From an uncultured Litoreibacter sp. (GTDB taxonomy: Bacteria > Pseudomonadota > Alphaproteobacteria > Rhodobacterales > Rhodobacteraceae): a stretch of 64,000 nucleotides of DNA. Positions 54,893-63,517 of this stretch are shown piece after piece. The notes beneath the pieces were generated by a model. It was not told the origin of the DNA and ran no database searches. It worked only from the letters and a program-made list of their open reading frames with translations. The translations under genes were made by a program, and so were the position numbers. Location: contig CANLUY010000001.1 of NCBI GenBank assembly GCA_947494435.1, forward strand, positions 1,230,001 through 1,294,000, in the 5' to 3' direction. Positions within the stretch are counted from its first letter, which is position 1. The number at the start of each line of letters is the position of its first letter.

Positions 54893-54919
54893 CGTGAAAA
54901 AAGGCCGTAAAATTTCACG
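54893..54919 (+). promoter_or_regulatory. Candidate operator: 7-bp inverted repeat before the XRE-cupin gene
   Basis: CGTGAAA (54893-54899) and TTTCACG (54913-54919) are perfect inverted copies, centre to centre 20 bases. A second dyad GCCGT/ACGGC overlaps it. The site lies just upstream of the XRE-cupin regulator gene and may be its autoregulatory operator. Confidence 0.4.
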
Positions 54920-54930
54920 GCATCCATGTC

Positions 54931-55515
54931 ATGACTGGTGCTATGCTGCATTCCGATCCGTCTCAGCCTCAATCGCTTGGTGCCGATCTTCGAGCGCTGC
55001 GTAAGGCACGTGGGCTTACGCTCACTGATCTCGCAGTGACACTTGGACGCTCCGTGGGATGGCTGTCGCAGGTGGAGCGTGGCAAGTCAGAGCCAAGCGT
55101 CACCGACTTGCGCGGTATCGCCAAGGCCTTAGACGTGTCCGTTTCAAGCTTATTTCGCCAAGACGCCGTGCCAGCGGAAGAACAAGGCTATGTCGTCCGT
55201 GCAGATGTGCGCCGTCCAATCGGGTCCCGCGAAGAAGGATTGATTGAAGAACTGCTCTCACCCGACCTCACAGATGATTTCGAAGTGGTGCATTCCACGT
55301 TTGAACCCGGTGCAAGGATCACAGAGGCTGTCACACGCGAAACGCAGGAAGTGGGCTATGTCGTATCCGGCAAACTCGAGATTTGGATAAACGGCGTAAC
55401 GCATGAGCTTGGCGCGGGCGATAGTTTCCGCCTCCGTGGCCATCCTTACAAATGGCATAATAAATACTCAGATCCGGCCGTACTGATCTGGGTCATTTCC
55501 CCGCCGGTATATTGA
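54931..55515 (+). CDS. XRE-family regulator with C-terminal cupin domain
   Basis: A 194-residue regulator. The helix-turn-helix is at about 20-75 (LRALRKARGLTLTDLAVTLGRSVGWLSQVERGKSEPS, shown in parts). The cupin at about 115-190 has EVGYVVSGKLEIWINGVTHELGAGDSFRLRGHPYKWHN, the small-molecule pocket. Such proteins sense metabolites and control catabolic operons. Start at ATG 54931 or 54943; neither has a strong ribosome site. It heads the operon that runs to 62842. Confidence 0.87.
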   Translation: MTGAMLHSDPSQPQSLGADLRALRKARGLTLTDLAVTLGRSVGWLSQVERGKSEPSVTDLRGIAKALDVSVSSLFRQDAVPAEEQGYVVRADVRRPIGSREEGLIEELLSPDLTDDFEVVHSTFEPGARITEAVTRETQEVGYVVSGKLEIWINGVTHELGAGDSFRLRGHPYKWHNKYSDPAVLIWVISPPVY

Positions 55516-55516
55516 T

Positions 55517-56140
55517 ATGACGTGGGAGGCATGGATCATATTCGCACTGTTCTGGGTGGTTTTCGTGACCACACCCGGACCTAACGCAGTGAACTGTGTG
55601 ACCAACGGCATGACGCACGGGTTCAAGCGGTCGCTTTGGGGCGTACTCGGCATCCTCACGCAAGCGACGCTGTTTCTGATCCTGTCTGCTGCGGGTGTGA
55701 CAGCGTTGCTTGCGTCATTTCCCGAAGCGTTCTTCTACGGCAAGCTGATCGGCGCGGCGTTCCTGATCTATCTGGGCGTGCGCGGCTGGATGAACGCAGT
55801 CAAACCTTTGGCACCCAGAGCGGTGACGGCCAAGTCCATCTACGGCAAAGCCTTCCTGATCGCGACGATCAACGTCAAATCCGTGGCGGGCTACTTCGCA
55901 GCCTTCACACAGTTTGTGCAGCCCGACATCGCCGTCTGGTCGCAAATGTGGGTCATCATGCCAACGGCCTTGACCATCACAGCGGCCAGCTACCTGACCT
56001 ACACCGCAATTGGTGCAGGCATAGGACGCTCGGCGATGAGCGCGATCCTGAATGTCTGGGTGCGTCGTGTGATGGCGGCATGCTTCGTGATCTATGGCGT
56101 GCTTCTTGGCAGCGCGTCCGCACCGGGGAGGGCGGCATGA
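55517..56140 (+). CDS. LysE-family exporter
   Basis: A 207-residue membrane protein with about six helices. FVTTPGPNAVNCVTNGMTHGFKRSLWG near residue 15 (short form) is the LysE/RhtB signature. These proteins export amino acids or similar metabolites. In this operon it may export an intermediate of amine catabolism. The start is one base after the regulator stop, and the stop overlaps the GFA gene by 4 bases. Confidence 0.88.
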   Translation: MTWEAWIIFALFWVVFVTTPGPNAVNCVTNGMTHGFKRSLWGVLGILTQATLFLILSAAGVTALLASFPEAFFYGKLIGAAFLIYLGVRGWMNAVKPLAPRAVTAKSIYGKAFLIATINVKSVAGYFAAFTQFVQPDIAVWSQMWVIMPTALTITAASYLTYTAIGAGIGRSAMSAILNVWVRRVMAACFVIYGVLLGSASAPGRAA

Positions 56141-56508
56141 AGGGGACGTGCAATTGCGGTGCATCCGCGTTCGAAGTGAATGGCAAGGTTTGGAGTGTAT
56201 CGAACTGCCATTGCGGTCAATGCCGCAAACAGTCCGGCAATGTCTGGGCCTCGGCGGTCGTCATGCAGTCCGACATAGACATTCAAGGCGATGTCAAATG
56301 GTATGCCTCCTCTGACAGCGCCAAGCGCGGGTTTTGCGCCAATTGCGGCTGCAACCTGTTCTGGAAGCACAATGACGAAAGCTCAATGAGCTTTTCGCTG
56401 GGGGCCATTGACGGGCCCACTGGCCTGAAAATCGAGAAACACATCTTTGTCGCCGACAAGGGCGACTATTACGACATTGCGGATGGAATACCGCAGCACG
56501 AACAATAA
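56137..56508 (+). CDS. GFA-family protein (glutathione-dependent formaldehyde-activating type)
   Basis: A 123-residue protein with the GFA zinc ligands: CNCG at the start, CHCGQC (about residue 25), and CANCGC (about residue 65). Members include glutathione-dependent formaldehyde-activating enzyme, but many GFA proteins have unknown roles. Demethylation reactions in this operon can release formaldehyde, so the link is plausible. ATG 56137 overlaps the LysE stop. Confidence 0.85.
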   Translation: MKGTCNCGASAFEVNGKVWSVSNCHCGQCRKQSGNVWASAVVMQSDIDIQGDVKWYASSDSAKRGFCANCGCNLFWKHNDESSMSFSLGAIDGPTGLKIEKHIFVADKGDYYDIADGIPQHEQ

Positions 56509-56519
56509 GGGAGACGTTC

Positions 56520-58973
56520 ATGTCTGATTTTCCAACAACGGCCCGCGTGGTCATCATCGGCGGCGGTGTCGTCGGCACCTCGACTCTGTACCACCTGGCC
56601 AAGGCAGGCTGGAAAGACTGCGTGCTACTGGAGAAAAACGAACTAACGGCTGGCTCGACATGGCACGCGGCGGGCAACTGCCCCAACTTTGCACCGAATT
56701 GGGCCGTGATGAACATGCAGCGTTTTGGGTTGGAAATGTACCGCACGCTGGCCGACGACGTCGATTACCCAATGAACTACCACGTCACCGGCGCGATCCG
56801 CTTGGCGCATAGCAAAGAGCGGATGCAGGAGTTCGAAAAGATCGCCTCCCAAGCGCGCTACCAGGGATTGCAGATGGATATCTGCACGCCCGAAGAGCTT
56901 AAGGTGCACAACCCGTTCATGGAAACCCATGATCTGGCTGGCGGCCTGTGGGACCCGTTGGATGGTGACATTGACCCGGCGCAGCTGACGCAGGCCTTGG
57001 CCAAAGGCGCACGTGACGCTGGCGGACGCATTGAACGCTTCTGCCCCGTGACCGGTTTGGACCGTGATGGTGACGAGTGGATCGTGAAGACAGACAAGGG
57101 CGAAATTCGCGCCGAGATCGTGGTGAACTGCGCGGGTTACTATGCGCAGCGCGTGGGCGAGATGTTCAAGCCTTTCGGCGGTCGCACTGTGCCAATGGTG
57201 GTCATGTCCCACCAGTATTTCCTGACCGGCCAATTGCCGGAGCTGGAAGCCTGGACCAAGGAGCAGGGCCACAAGATGCCGATGATCCGCGACCCCGACA
57301 TCAGCTACTATCTGCGTCAGGACAAATACGGCCTGAACCTCGGGCCATATGAGCGCAACTGTAAGGCCCACTGGGTCACGCCCGAGGATCCGATGCCGGA
57401 AGACTTCTCCTTCCAGCTGTACCCCGATGATCTGGAGCGCCTTGAGTTCTACATCGAGGATGCGATGGAACGCCTGCCGCTGCTGGGCGAGGGCGGAGTT
57501 GAGCGTAACATCAACGGCCCAATCCCTTACGCACCCGACGGCCTGCCGATGATTGGCCCGATGCCGGGCGTGAAGAACGCTTTTGAAGGTCACTCCTTCA
57601 CCTTCGGCATCGCCCAAGGCGGCGGCGCGGGCAAGGTGCTGTCGGAATGGATCATGCATGGCGAGACGGAGATGGACATGTGGGCCGTCGACCCGCGCCG
57701 CTACACTGATTATGCGGATCACGATTATTGTCACGCCAAAGCGCTGGAAACCTACGGCCACGAATACGCGATGCATTTCCCGCATCACGAATGGCCCGCC
57801 GCCCGTGACAAGAAGCTGTCGCCAAACCACGCCACATTGCTGGCCTCTGGCGCGCAGATGGGGGCTTATAACGGCTGGGAACGTGCGAACTGGTTTGCGA
57901 AAGAGGGTGACGACACGTCTGAAGAAGCGACTGAGACATGGAATCGTGAAGGTCCTTGGACGCAACGCATCAAAGAAGAGGTCGAGGCGTGCACCAACAG
58001 CGCGGGTGTCCTAGATATGCCCGGCTTCTCTCGGTACACGCTCAGCGGTGCAGGGGCTGCAGAATGGCTACGAACCCAAATCGCAGGCGCATTGCCAAAG
58101 GCCGGTCGCATGAACCTTGGCTACTTCACGGACAGCCGCGGCCGCATCGTGACGGAGGTGACGATCATCCGCTGGGGTGAGGATGATTTCTGGATCATGA
58201 CTGCCGCTGTCGCCCAGTGGCATGACTTCGAATACCTGCAAAACCGTCTGCCTGCTGATGGGTCGCTTGAGTTGAAAGACATCACCAAAGAGTGGTCTAC
58301 ACACCTGCTGACCGGGCCAAAATCCCGTGAGATGCTGGCCGCGATTTGCGAAGGGGCCGATCTGGAAAGTGGCTGGCTTACAATTCAGGATGCGACCGTG
58401 GCGGGCAAGCCCGCGAAACTGTTCCGTATCTCCTTCGCGGGTGAGTTGGGGTGGGAGGTGCATACTTCCTTTGAAGACAGCCCCGCTGTCTACGACGCCA
58501 TCCGCGCCGCAGGTGCTGCACCGTTTGGGATGTACGCGCTGAACTCCATGCGGATTGAAAAAGGCTACCGGACGTGGAAGGGCGATCTGTCCACGGATTA
58601 CACCTTGCTTGAAGGCGGCCTCGACCGCTTCCTCCGCCTGAATAAAGAACAGGACTTCCCCGGGAAAGCAGCGCTGGCAAATGAGATGCAGCAAGGACCC
58701 AAGAAAGGGTTCGTCACGCTTGTCGTGGATGCCGGTGATGCAGACGCGCCTTACATGTCACCCGTCTGGATGGGGGATACGATTGTTGGCGAGACAACCT
58801 CAGGAGATTGGGGATTCCGGGTCAACAAATCCATTGCATTGGGCGTCGTGAAAACCGAAGCAACGCAACCAGGCACTCAATTGCATGTTGAGATTTACGG
58901 TAAAAAATATCCTGCGACCGTACAAGAAGATGCGCCGCTTTGGGATCCTGAGAATGAGCGTATCCGCGCATGA
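56520..58973 (+). CDS. FAD-dependent oxidoreductase-GcvT fusion (dimethylglycine/sarcosine dehydrogenase type), copy 1
   Basis: An 817-residue protein. An N-terminal FAD domain has the dinucleotide motif VVIIGGGVVGTS (about residue 10) and GSTWHAAG with His49, which aligns with the His that covalently holds FAD in dimethylglycine dehydrogenase. The C-terminal half (from about residue 440) is the folate-binding GcvT domain, where the C1 unit is passed to tetrahydrofolate; WAT-type blocks such as GWERANWF mark the junction. The substrate is a methylated amine such as dimethylglycine or sarcosine, not determined. GGGAG lies before the ATG. Confidence 0.88.
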   Translation: MSDFPTTARVVIIGGGVVGTSTLYHLAKAGWKDCVLLEKNELTAGSTWHAAGNCPNFAPNWAVMNMQRFGLEMYRTLADDVDYPMNYHVTGAIRLAHSKERMQEFEKIASQARYQGLQMDICTPEELKVHNPFMETHDLAGGLWDPLDGDIDPAQLTQALAKGARDAGGRIERFCPVTGLDRDGDEWIVKTDKGEIRAEIVVNCAGYYAQRVGEMFKPFGGRTVPMVVMSHQYFLTGQLPELEAWTKEQGHKMPMIRDPDISYYLRQDKYGLNLGPYERNCKAHWVTPEDPMPEDFSFQLYPDDLERLEFYIEDAMERLPLLGEGGVERNINGPIPYAPDGLPMIGPMPGVKNAFEGHSFTFGIAQGGGAGKVLSEWIMHGETEMDMWAVDPRRYTDYADHDYCHAKALETYGHEYAMHFPHHEWPAARDKKLSPNHATLLASGAQMGAYNGWERANWFAKEGDDTSEEATETWNREGPWTQRIKEEVEACTNSAGVLDMPGFSRYTLSGAGAAEWLRTQIAGALPKAGRMNLGYFTDSRGRIVTEVTIIRWGEDDFWIMTAAVAQWHDFEYLQNRLPADGSLELKDITKEWSTHLLTGPKSREMLAAICEGADLESGWLTIQDATVAGKPAKLFRISFAGELGWEVHTSFEDSPAVYDAIRAAGAAPFGMYALNSMRIEKGYRTWKGDLSTDYTLLEGGLDRFLRLNKEQDFPGKAALANEMQQGPKKGFVTLVVDAGDADAPYMSPVWMGDTIVGETTSGDWGFRVNKSIALGVVKTEATQPGTQLHVEIYGKKYPATVQEDAPLWDPENERIRA

Positions 58974-58995
58974 TCCGTGTTGCGAGCTTGATTAA

Positions 58996-59061
58996 AGGTG
59001 GGCCCGCCCACCTCCCTTCCGCGTTTCGCGCGTCACCATCGGGGGCGCCGCTGCGCGGCGC
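58996..59061 (+). repeat. Two GC-rich hairpins before the homocysteine methyltransferase gene
   Basis: AGGTGGG/CCCACCT with a CCCG loop (58996-59013) and GCGCCGC/GCGGCGC with a TGC loop (59045-59061) are both perfect stems in a 100-base gap. No U tract follows, so they are not standard terminators. They resemble an interspersed palindromic element and may attenuate or stabilise the operon transcript. Confidence 0.5.
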
Positions 59062-59073
59062 TTGGGTGGACCT

Positions 59074-59946
59074 GTGAGCGTCACGATTCTTGATGGGGGC
59101 ATGGGGCAGGAACTGGTTGCGCGTATGGGGCGGGCAACGGGTCTATGGGCGACACAGGCTTTGCTGGAAGCACCGGAGCTGGTGAAAGCTGTGCATGATG
59201 ATTATTTCGCAGCTGGCGCGCAAATCGCCACCACCAACACTTACGGCGTCCTTCCGGATAGGTTGGAGAAACACAATATCGCCGACAGCCTGAAACGGTT
59301 GACCGATCTGGCCTGTCAGATCGCGGTCGAGGCGCGCGACGCGCATGGGTCTGGTCTTGTGCTTGGATCTGTAGGTCCTTTGGGTTTTTCCTACCAACCC
59401 CACCTTGCTCCGCCGTCTGAGCGTGCAGCGCAAGCCTATGCAGAACTGGCGGAACGGCAAGCGCCTTATGTTGATGCGCATATCGCGGAAACGATGGCCT
59501 CGCTCGATCAAGCCAAGGGCGCATTGATGGGGCTAAGCGTAACCGGAAAGCCCATCTGGCTGGCTTTGTCCGTCAGTGATGATGATGGCACCAAGCTACG
59601 CTCGGGCGAGCCCTTGCGCGACATTTTACCTTTGCTTGCGGAACATAAGCCTGAAGCCGTTCTTCTCAATTGCTCCGTACCAGAGGCGATCAGTGCAGGG
59701 CTCCCTGAACTGGCTGGATGTGACATACCTGTCGGGGCATATGCCAACGGTTTCACGGGCATTGCGGATGCGTTTAATGAGATCGGCGCGACCGTCGACA
59801 TTCTGACAGCGCGGAAAGACTTGGACCCGACAGCCTACGCCGAATTCGCGACGGACTGGGTCGGCAAAGGCGCCACTCTCATTGGTGGCTGTTGTGAGGT
59901 TGGACCGGCTCATATCTCCGAGCTCAGCCGCAGGTTTGCCGCATGA
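59074..59946 (+). CDS. Homocysteine S-methyltransferase family protein
   Basis: A 290-residue zinc methyltransferase. Zinc Cys ligands are in LLNCSVPEA (about residue 204) and GGCCEVGP (about residue 276). GGMGQELVAR and TNTYGVLPDRL at the start are family motifs. It transfers a methyl group to homocysteine or a similar thiol from a methylated donor such as betaine, DMSP or S-methylmethionine. In this operon betaine is the obvious guess. GTG start at 59074 with GGTGGA just upstream. The stop overlaps the next gene by 4 bases. Confidence 0.87.
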   Translation: MSVTILDGGMGQELVARMGRATGLWATQALLEAPELVKAVHDDYFAAGAQIATTNTYGVLPDRLEKHNIADSLKRLTDLACQIAVEARDAHGSGLVLGSVGPLGFSYQPHLAPPSERAAQAYAELAERQAPYVDAHIAETMASLDQAKGALMGLSVTGKPIWLALSVSDDDGTKLRSGEPLRDILPLLAEHKPEAVLLNCSVPEAISAGLPELAGCDIPVGAYANGFTGIADAFNEIGATVDILTARKDLDPTAYAEFATDWVGKGATLIGGCCEVGPAHISELSRRFAA

Positions 59947-60398
59947 TCCCTTCACAAGTGCAAGATCTGATCACCCGCTGGCGGTTGGGCCATATCGCGA
60001 CCGTGACGCCGGGAGGCAGGCCCTCCGTGTCTCCAAAAGGCACGTTTTTGGTGGTCGATGACAGCACGATTGCCTTTGGCGAAATCCGTTCCCCGCAGAC
60101 AGTCACGAACCTGACTCATAACCCGGAATGCGAGATCAATTTCGTCGATAGCTTCACACGAAAAGGCGCGCGGCTTCGTGGAATGGCCGCGATGGTACGT
60201 CCCGACACTGCGGCATTCGATGCGCTTTACCCGAAGTTCCACGACGTTTGGGGCGATCTGTGTGATCGCATCAACCTGATCGTTAAAATCACTGTCTCAG
60301 AGGTCACACCGCTGACGACGCCCCCTTATGACACTGGTGCCACCGAGGAAGAGATGATCGCCCTCTACAAGGCCAAGTTTTCGGAGATGTATCCATGA
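59943..60398 (+). CDS. Pyridoxamine 5'-phosphate oxidase-family protein
   Basis: A 151-residue split-barrel flavin-binding protein. WRLGHIATVTPGGRPSVSPKGTF near residue 12 (short form) is the family start. FGEIRSPQTVTNLTHNPECEINFVDSFTRKG continues the barrel. The group includes FMN- and F420-binding reductases; the true substrate is unknown. It is coupled to both neighbours by 4-base overlaps. Confidence 0.82.
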   Translation: MIPSQVQDLITRWRLGHIATVTPGGRPSVSPKGTFLVVDDSTIAFGEIRSPQTVTNLTHNPECEINFVDSFTRKGARLRGMAAMVRPDTAAFDALYPKFHDVWGDLCDRINLIVKITVSEVTPLTTPPYDTGATEEEMIALYKAKFSEMYP

Positions 60399-62842
60399 CC
60401 CTTCCCACATCCGCGCGCGTCGTCATCATTGGCGGTGGCGTCATAGGCTGTTCTGTCGCTTACCATTTGGCAAAGCAAGGCTGGAAAGACATCGTGCTTT
60501 TGGAACGCAAGCAACTGACGTCTGGCACGACGTGGCATGCCGCCGGTCTGATCGCACAGCTTCGCGCAACGAAGAACATGACGAAGCTCGCAAAATACAG
60601 CCAAGAACTTTACGGCGAACTGGAAGCGGAAACTGGCGTCGCAACTGGCTTCAAGCGCTGCGGATCAATCACAGCGGCGCTGACCGAAGAGCGTTTGGAA
60701 GAGATCAACCGTCAAGCCGCTATGGCGCGGTCCTTTGGTGTTGAAGCTGAATCAATCTCACCCGAGGAAGTGAAGAAGCGATACGAGCATATCAATATCG
60801 ACGGTGTCACCGGCGGCGTCTACCTGCCCCTTGATGGACAAGGCGATCCGGCAAACATCGCGCAAGCCTTGGCCAAAGGCGCACGGCAAAACGGCGCGCT
60901 CGTTAAAGAAGGCTACCTTGTTACGGCCATTCAGAAGGAAGGCCGCCGCGTCACTGGCGTGACTTGGGAAGACAAAAACGGCGAAACAGGTCAGATTTCA
61001 GCGGAGCATGTCGTCAACTGTGGCGGGATGTGGGGCCACTCCGTCGGTAAGATGGCAGGGGTCAATGTGCCTTTGCACAGCTGCGAGCACTTCTACATCG
61101 TCACAGAAAGCATCCCCGGCCTGACGCAAATGCCGGTCCTACGGGTGCCCGATGAATGCGCTTACTACAAAGAAGACGCAGGAAAAATGCTTTTGGGTGC
61201 GTTTGAGCCAGTCTCAAAGCCGTGGACGTTGGATATTCCAAAGGACTTTGAGTTCGATCAACTGCCCGAGGACTTTGACCATTTTGAGCCAATTCTTGAA
61301 GCCGCGGTGGAGCGGTTGCCGATGTTGGCCGAGGCCGGCATTCATACCTTTTTCAACGGTCCCGAAAGCTTCACGCCGGATGACGCCTATCACCTAGGTC
61401 TTGCACCGGAGCTTGATAATTTCTGGGTCGCGGCTGGCTTCAATTCCATTGGTATTCAGTCCGCCGGTGGGGCTGGTCAGGCACTCGCACAATGGATGGA
61501 TGCAGGTGAGAAGCCATTTGATCTAGGCGACGTAGACATTTCACGGATGCAACCCTTCCAAGGCAATCGAACCTACCTATTTGAGCGCTCGAAGGAGACG
61601 CTGGGCCTGCTTTATGCCGACCACTTCCCGTATCTTCAAAAGAAGACAGCGCGGGGCGTGCGGCGCTCGCCGTTCCACCAGCATCTGAAGGAACGCGGCG
61701 CGTGTTTTGGCGAATTGGCGGGCTGGGAACGCGCCAACTGGTTTGCGCGCGGAAATCAGGAACCGGTCTATGAATATTCCTGGAAACGCCAGAATTTCTT
61801 CGACAATGTGCGCGAGGAACATATGGCCGTCCGCCAGAATGTCGGCATGTATGACATGTCCTCTTTCGGTAAAATCCGCGTTGCGGGCAGGGATGCCGAA
61901 GCGTTCATGAACTACGTGGGCGGCGGCAACTATTCCGTGCCAAACGGCAAGATCGTCTACACGCAGTTCCTGAACTCCAAAGCGGGGATTGAGGCGGATG
62001 TAACCGTTACCCGGCTGGAGGAATACGAATATCTGGTCGTTACCCCCGCTGCCACGCGTCTGGCGGATCAAACATGGATGGAGCGTATCGCGCGGGAGAA
62101 AAACTTCGACGTGGTCATCACCAACACCACCGCCGCCGAGGGCGTGTTGGCTATCATGGGCCCCAATTCCCGCAAGCTTCTGGAATCGGTCAGCCCCAAC
62201 GATTTCAGCAACGACGCCAACCCGTTCGGCACCGCACAGCAGATCGAGATTGGCATGGGCCTCGCTCGTGTCCACCGCGTGACCTATGTGGGCGAGCTGG
62301 GATGGGAGGTCTACGTCTCCGCCGACATGGCAGGCCACGTGTTCGAGACGCTCGCAGAAGCGGGTGAACAATTCGGGATGCGCCTGTGCGGCATGCATAT
62401 GATGGACACATGCCGGATCGAAAAGGGCTTCCGTCACTTTGGCCACGACATCACCTCTGAGGACCACGTGATGGAGGCTGGCCTAGGCTTTGCGGTTAAG
62501 AAGGACAAAGACGACTACATGGGGCGCGACGCAATTCTGCGCAAGCAAGACGAAGGTTTGCAGATGCGGCTGCTTCAATTCAAGCTGACCGACCCAGAAC
62601 CACTACTGTACCACGCGGAACCCGTCATTCGTGACGGCGAAATTGTCGGCTACCTCACCTCAGGTTCCTACGGTCACTTCGAAGGCGCCGCGATGGGGAT
62701 GGGGTACGTGCCTTGTCCGGGTGAAAAGCTCGCCGATGTGCTTGGATCAACGTTTGAAATTGATGTTGCAGGCACAAGGGTTAAGGCAGAAGTGTCCTCA
62801 AAACCATTTTATGATCCGGCGTCTGACCGCGTGAAAGTGTAA
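60395..62842 (+). CDS. FAD-dependent oxidoreductase-GcvT fusion, copy 2
   Basis: An 815-residue paralog of copy 1. The FAD motif VVIIGGGVIGCS and GTTWHAAG with His48 (covalent FAD position) are present. The FAD part ends near residue 420, and GWERANWFARG starts the GcvT half. CRIEKGFRHFGHD in the C-terminal region is the folate-site signature. Sequence differs clearly from copy 1, so the two probably act on different methylated amines. It ends the operon, and a hairpin follows. Confidence 0.88.
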   Translation: MTLPTSARVVIIGGGVIGCSVAYHLAKQGWKDIVLLERKQLTSGTTWHAAGLIAQLRATKNMTKLAKYSQELYGELEAETGVATGFKRCGSITAALTEERLEEINRQAAMARSFGVEAESISPEEVKKRYEHINIDGVTGGVYLPLDGQGDPANIAQALAKGARQNGALVKEGYLVTAIQKEGRRVTGVTWEDKNGETGQISAEHVVNCGGMWGHSVGKMAGVNVPLHSCEHFYIVTESIPGLTQMPVLRVPDECAYYKEDAGKMLLGAFEPVSKPWTLDIPKDFEFDQLPEDFDHFEPILEAAVERLPMLAEAGIHTFFNGPESFTPDDAYHLGLAPELDNFWVAAGFNSIGIQSAGGAGQALAQWMDAGEKPFDLGDVDISRMQPFQGNRTYLFERSKETLGLLYADHFPYLQKKTARGVRRSPFHQHLKERGACFGELAGWERANWFARGNQEPVYEYSWKRQNFFDNVREEHMAVRQNVGMYDMSSFGKIRVAGRDAEAFMNYVGGGNYSVPNGKIVYTQFLNSKAGIEADVTVTRLEEYEYLVVTPAATRLADQTWMERIAREKNFDVVITNTTAAEGVLAIMGPNSRKLLESVSPNDFSNDANPFGTAQQIEIGMGLARVHRVTYVGELGWEVYVSADMAGHVFETLAEAGEQFGMRLCGMHMMDTCRIEKGFRHFGHDITSEDHVMEAGLGFAVKKDKDDYMGRDAILRKQDEGLQMRLLQFKLTDPEPLLYHAEPVIRDGEIVGYLTSGSYGHFEGAAMGMGYVPCPGEKLADVLGSTFEIDVAGTRVKAEVSSKPFYDPASDRVKV

Positions 62843-62848
62843 TCAATC

Positions 62849-62876
62849 TGCAGGGCTGATTTCCATCAGCCCTGCA
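62849..62876 (+). terminator. Perfect 12-bp hairpin between the convergent operon and GNAT gene
   Basis: TGCAGGGCTGAT and ATCAGCCCTGCA form a perfect 12-bp stem closed by TTCC. No T run is visible on either side, but its position between converging genes suits a bidirectional terminator. Confidence 0.55.
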
Positions 62877-62899
62877 ATCCGTTTGAAGCTGTGCTGGGC

Positions 62900-63361
62900 T
62901 TAAGTGTCCAATGACTTCCAAAAGATGATCTTGTCATCGCCCTTTGCCCAGAAATCTCGAATCCGAGCTTCTTGGGTGTAGCCCATGTTCCGATAGAATT
63001 TGCGTACTTGTTTGAACGCATCCGTGCCAGACGTATCCACAATCAATATGCGGGCGTTTTCTGCTCGTAGTTTTTGTTCCATCGCGGCAACGAGGGCAGC
63101 ACCGCAGCCGATGCCTTGCTGCTGTGGGCGAACAGTAATCGCCAACATATTCCACGCGCCATCCGTCATGTCTTCTGGAACGGCATAGCAGAACCCCACG
63201 GCCGCTCCGTCGACTTCACAGGTCAGCCATTTTTCAGCAGTCTGACCTGCAAGAAATCCGGCGATCATGTCGGCAAGCATGTCGCTGGGGAAAAGCTGGG
63301 TTTCGTCGAGGATCGTTTTCAGAGCCGCTAAATCGGCAGTTTGTATCGTGCGAATGTGCAT
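62900..63361 (-). CDS. GNAT-family N-acetyltransferase
   Basis: A 153-residue acetyltransferase. The acetyl-CoA motif VRPQQQGIGCGAALVAAME (about residue 78) fits RxxGxG. MHIRTIQTADLAAL is a typical start. The DFWAKGDDKIIFWKSL end is a common GNAT tail. The acceptor is unknown. ATG 63361 is used because the extra 12 residues from the upstream start do not fit the fold. Confidence 0.83.
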   Translation of the reverse strand: MHIRTIQTADLAALKTILDETQLFPSDMLADMIAGFLAGQTAEKWLTCEVDGAAVGFCYAVPEDMTDGAWNMLAITVRPQQQGIGCGAALVAAMEQKLRAENARILIVDTSGTDAFKQVRKFYRNMGYTQEARIRDFWAKGDDKIIFWKSLDT

Positions 63362-63517
63362 AAGATGTCTTTCATGATGCTGCTTGGAACTCCGCAAAAT
63401 CTTTTGCGGGGTTAAGAAGGCTCTCTGCCGTGCGCGTGCAGGCAGGGCGGTCTCCCGCAGTCTTCAACATGAAATCCAGCGTTCTATAGTGGCTTGGGTT
63501 GTGCAGATGCAACTGTA

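Noticed and set aside
56643-57965. 440-residue minus-strand ORF opposite GcvT-type copy 1
   Set aside because: Sense protein is clearly conserved. The antisense frame is a codon-bias shadow.
61577-62467. 296-residue minus-strand ORF opposite GcvT-type copy 2
   Set aside because: Shadow of a conserved gene; no ribosome site and no domain seen.
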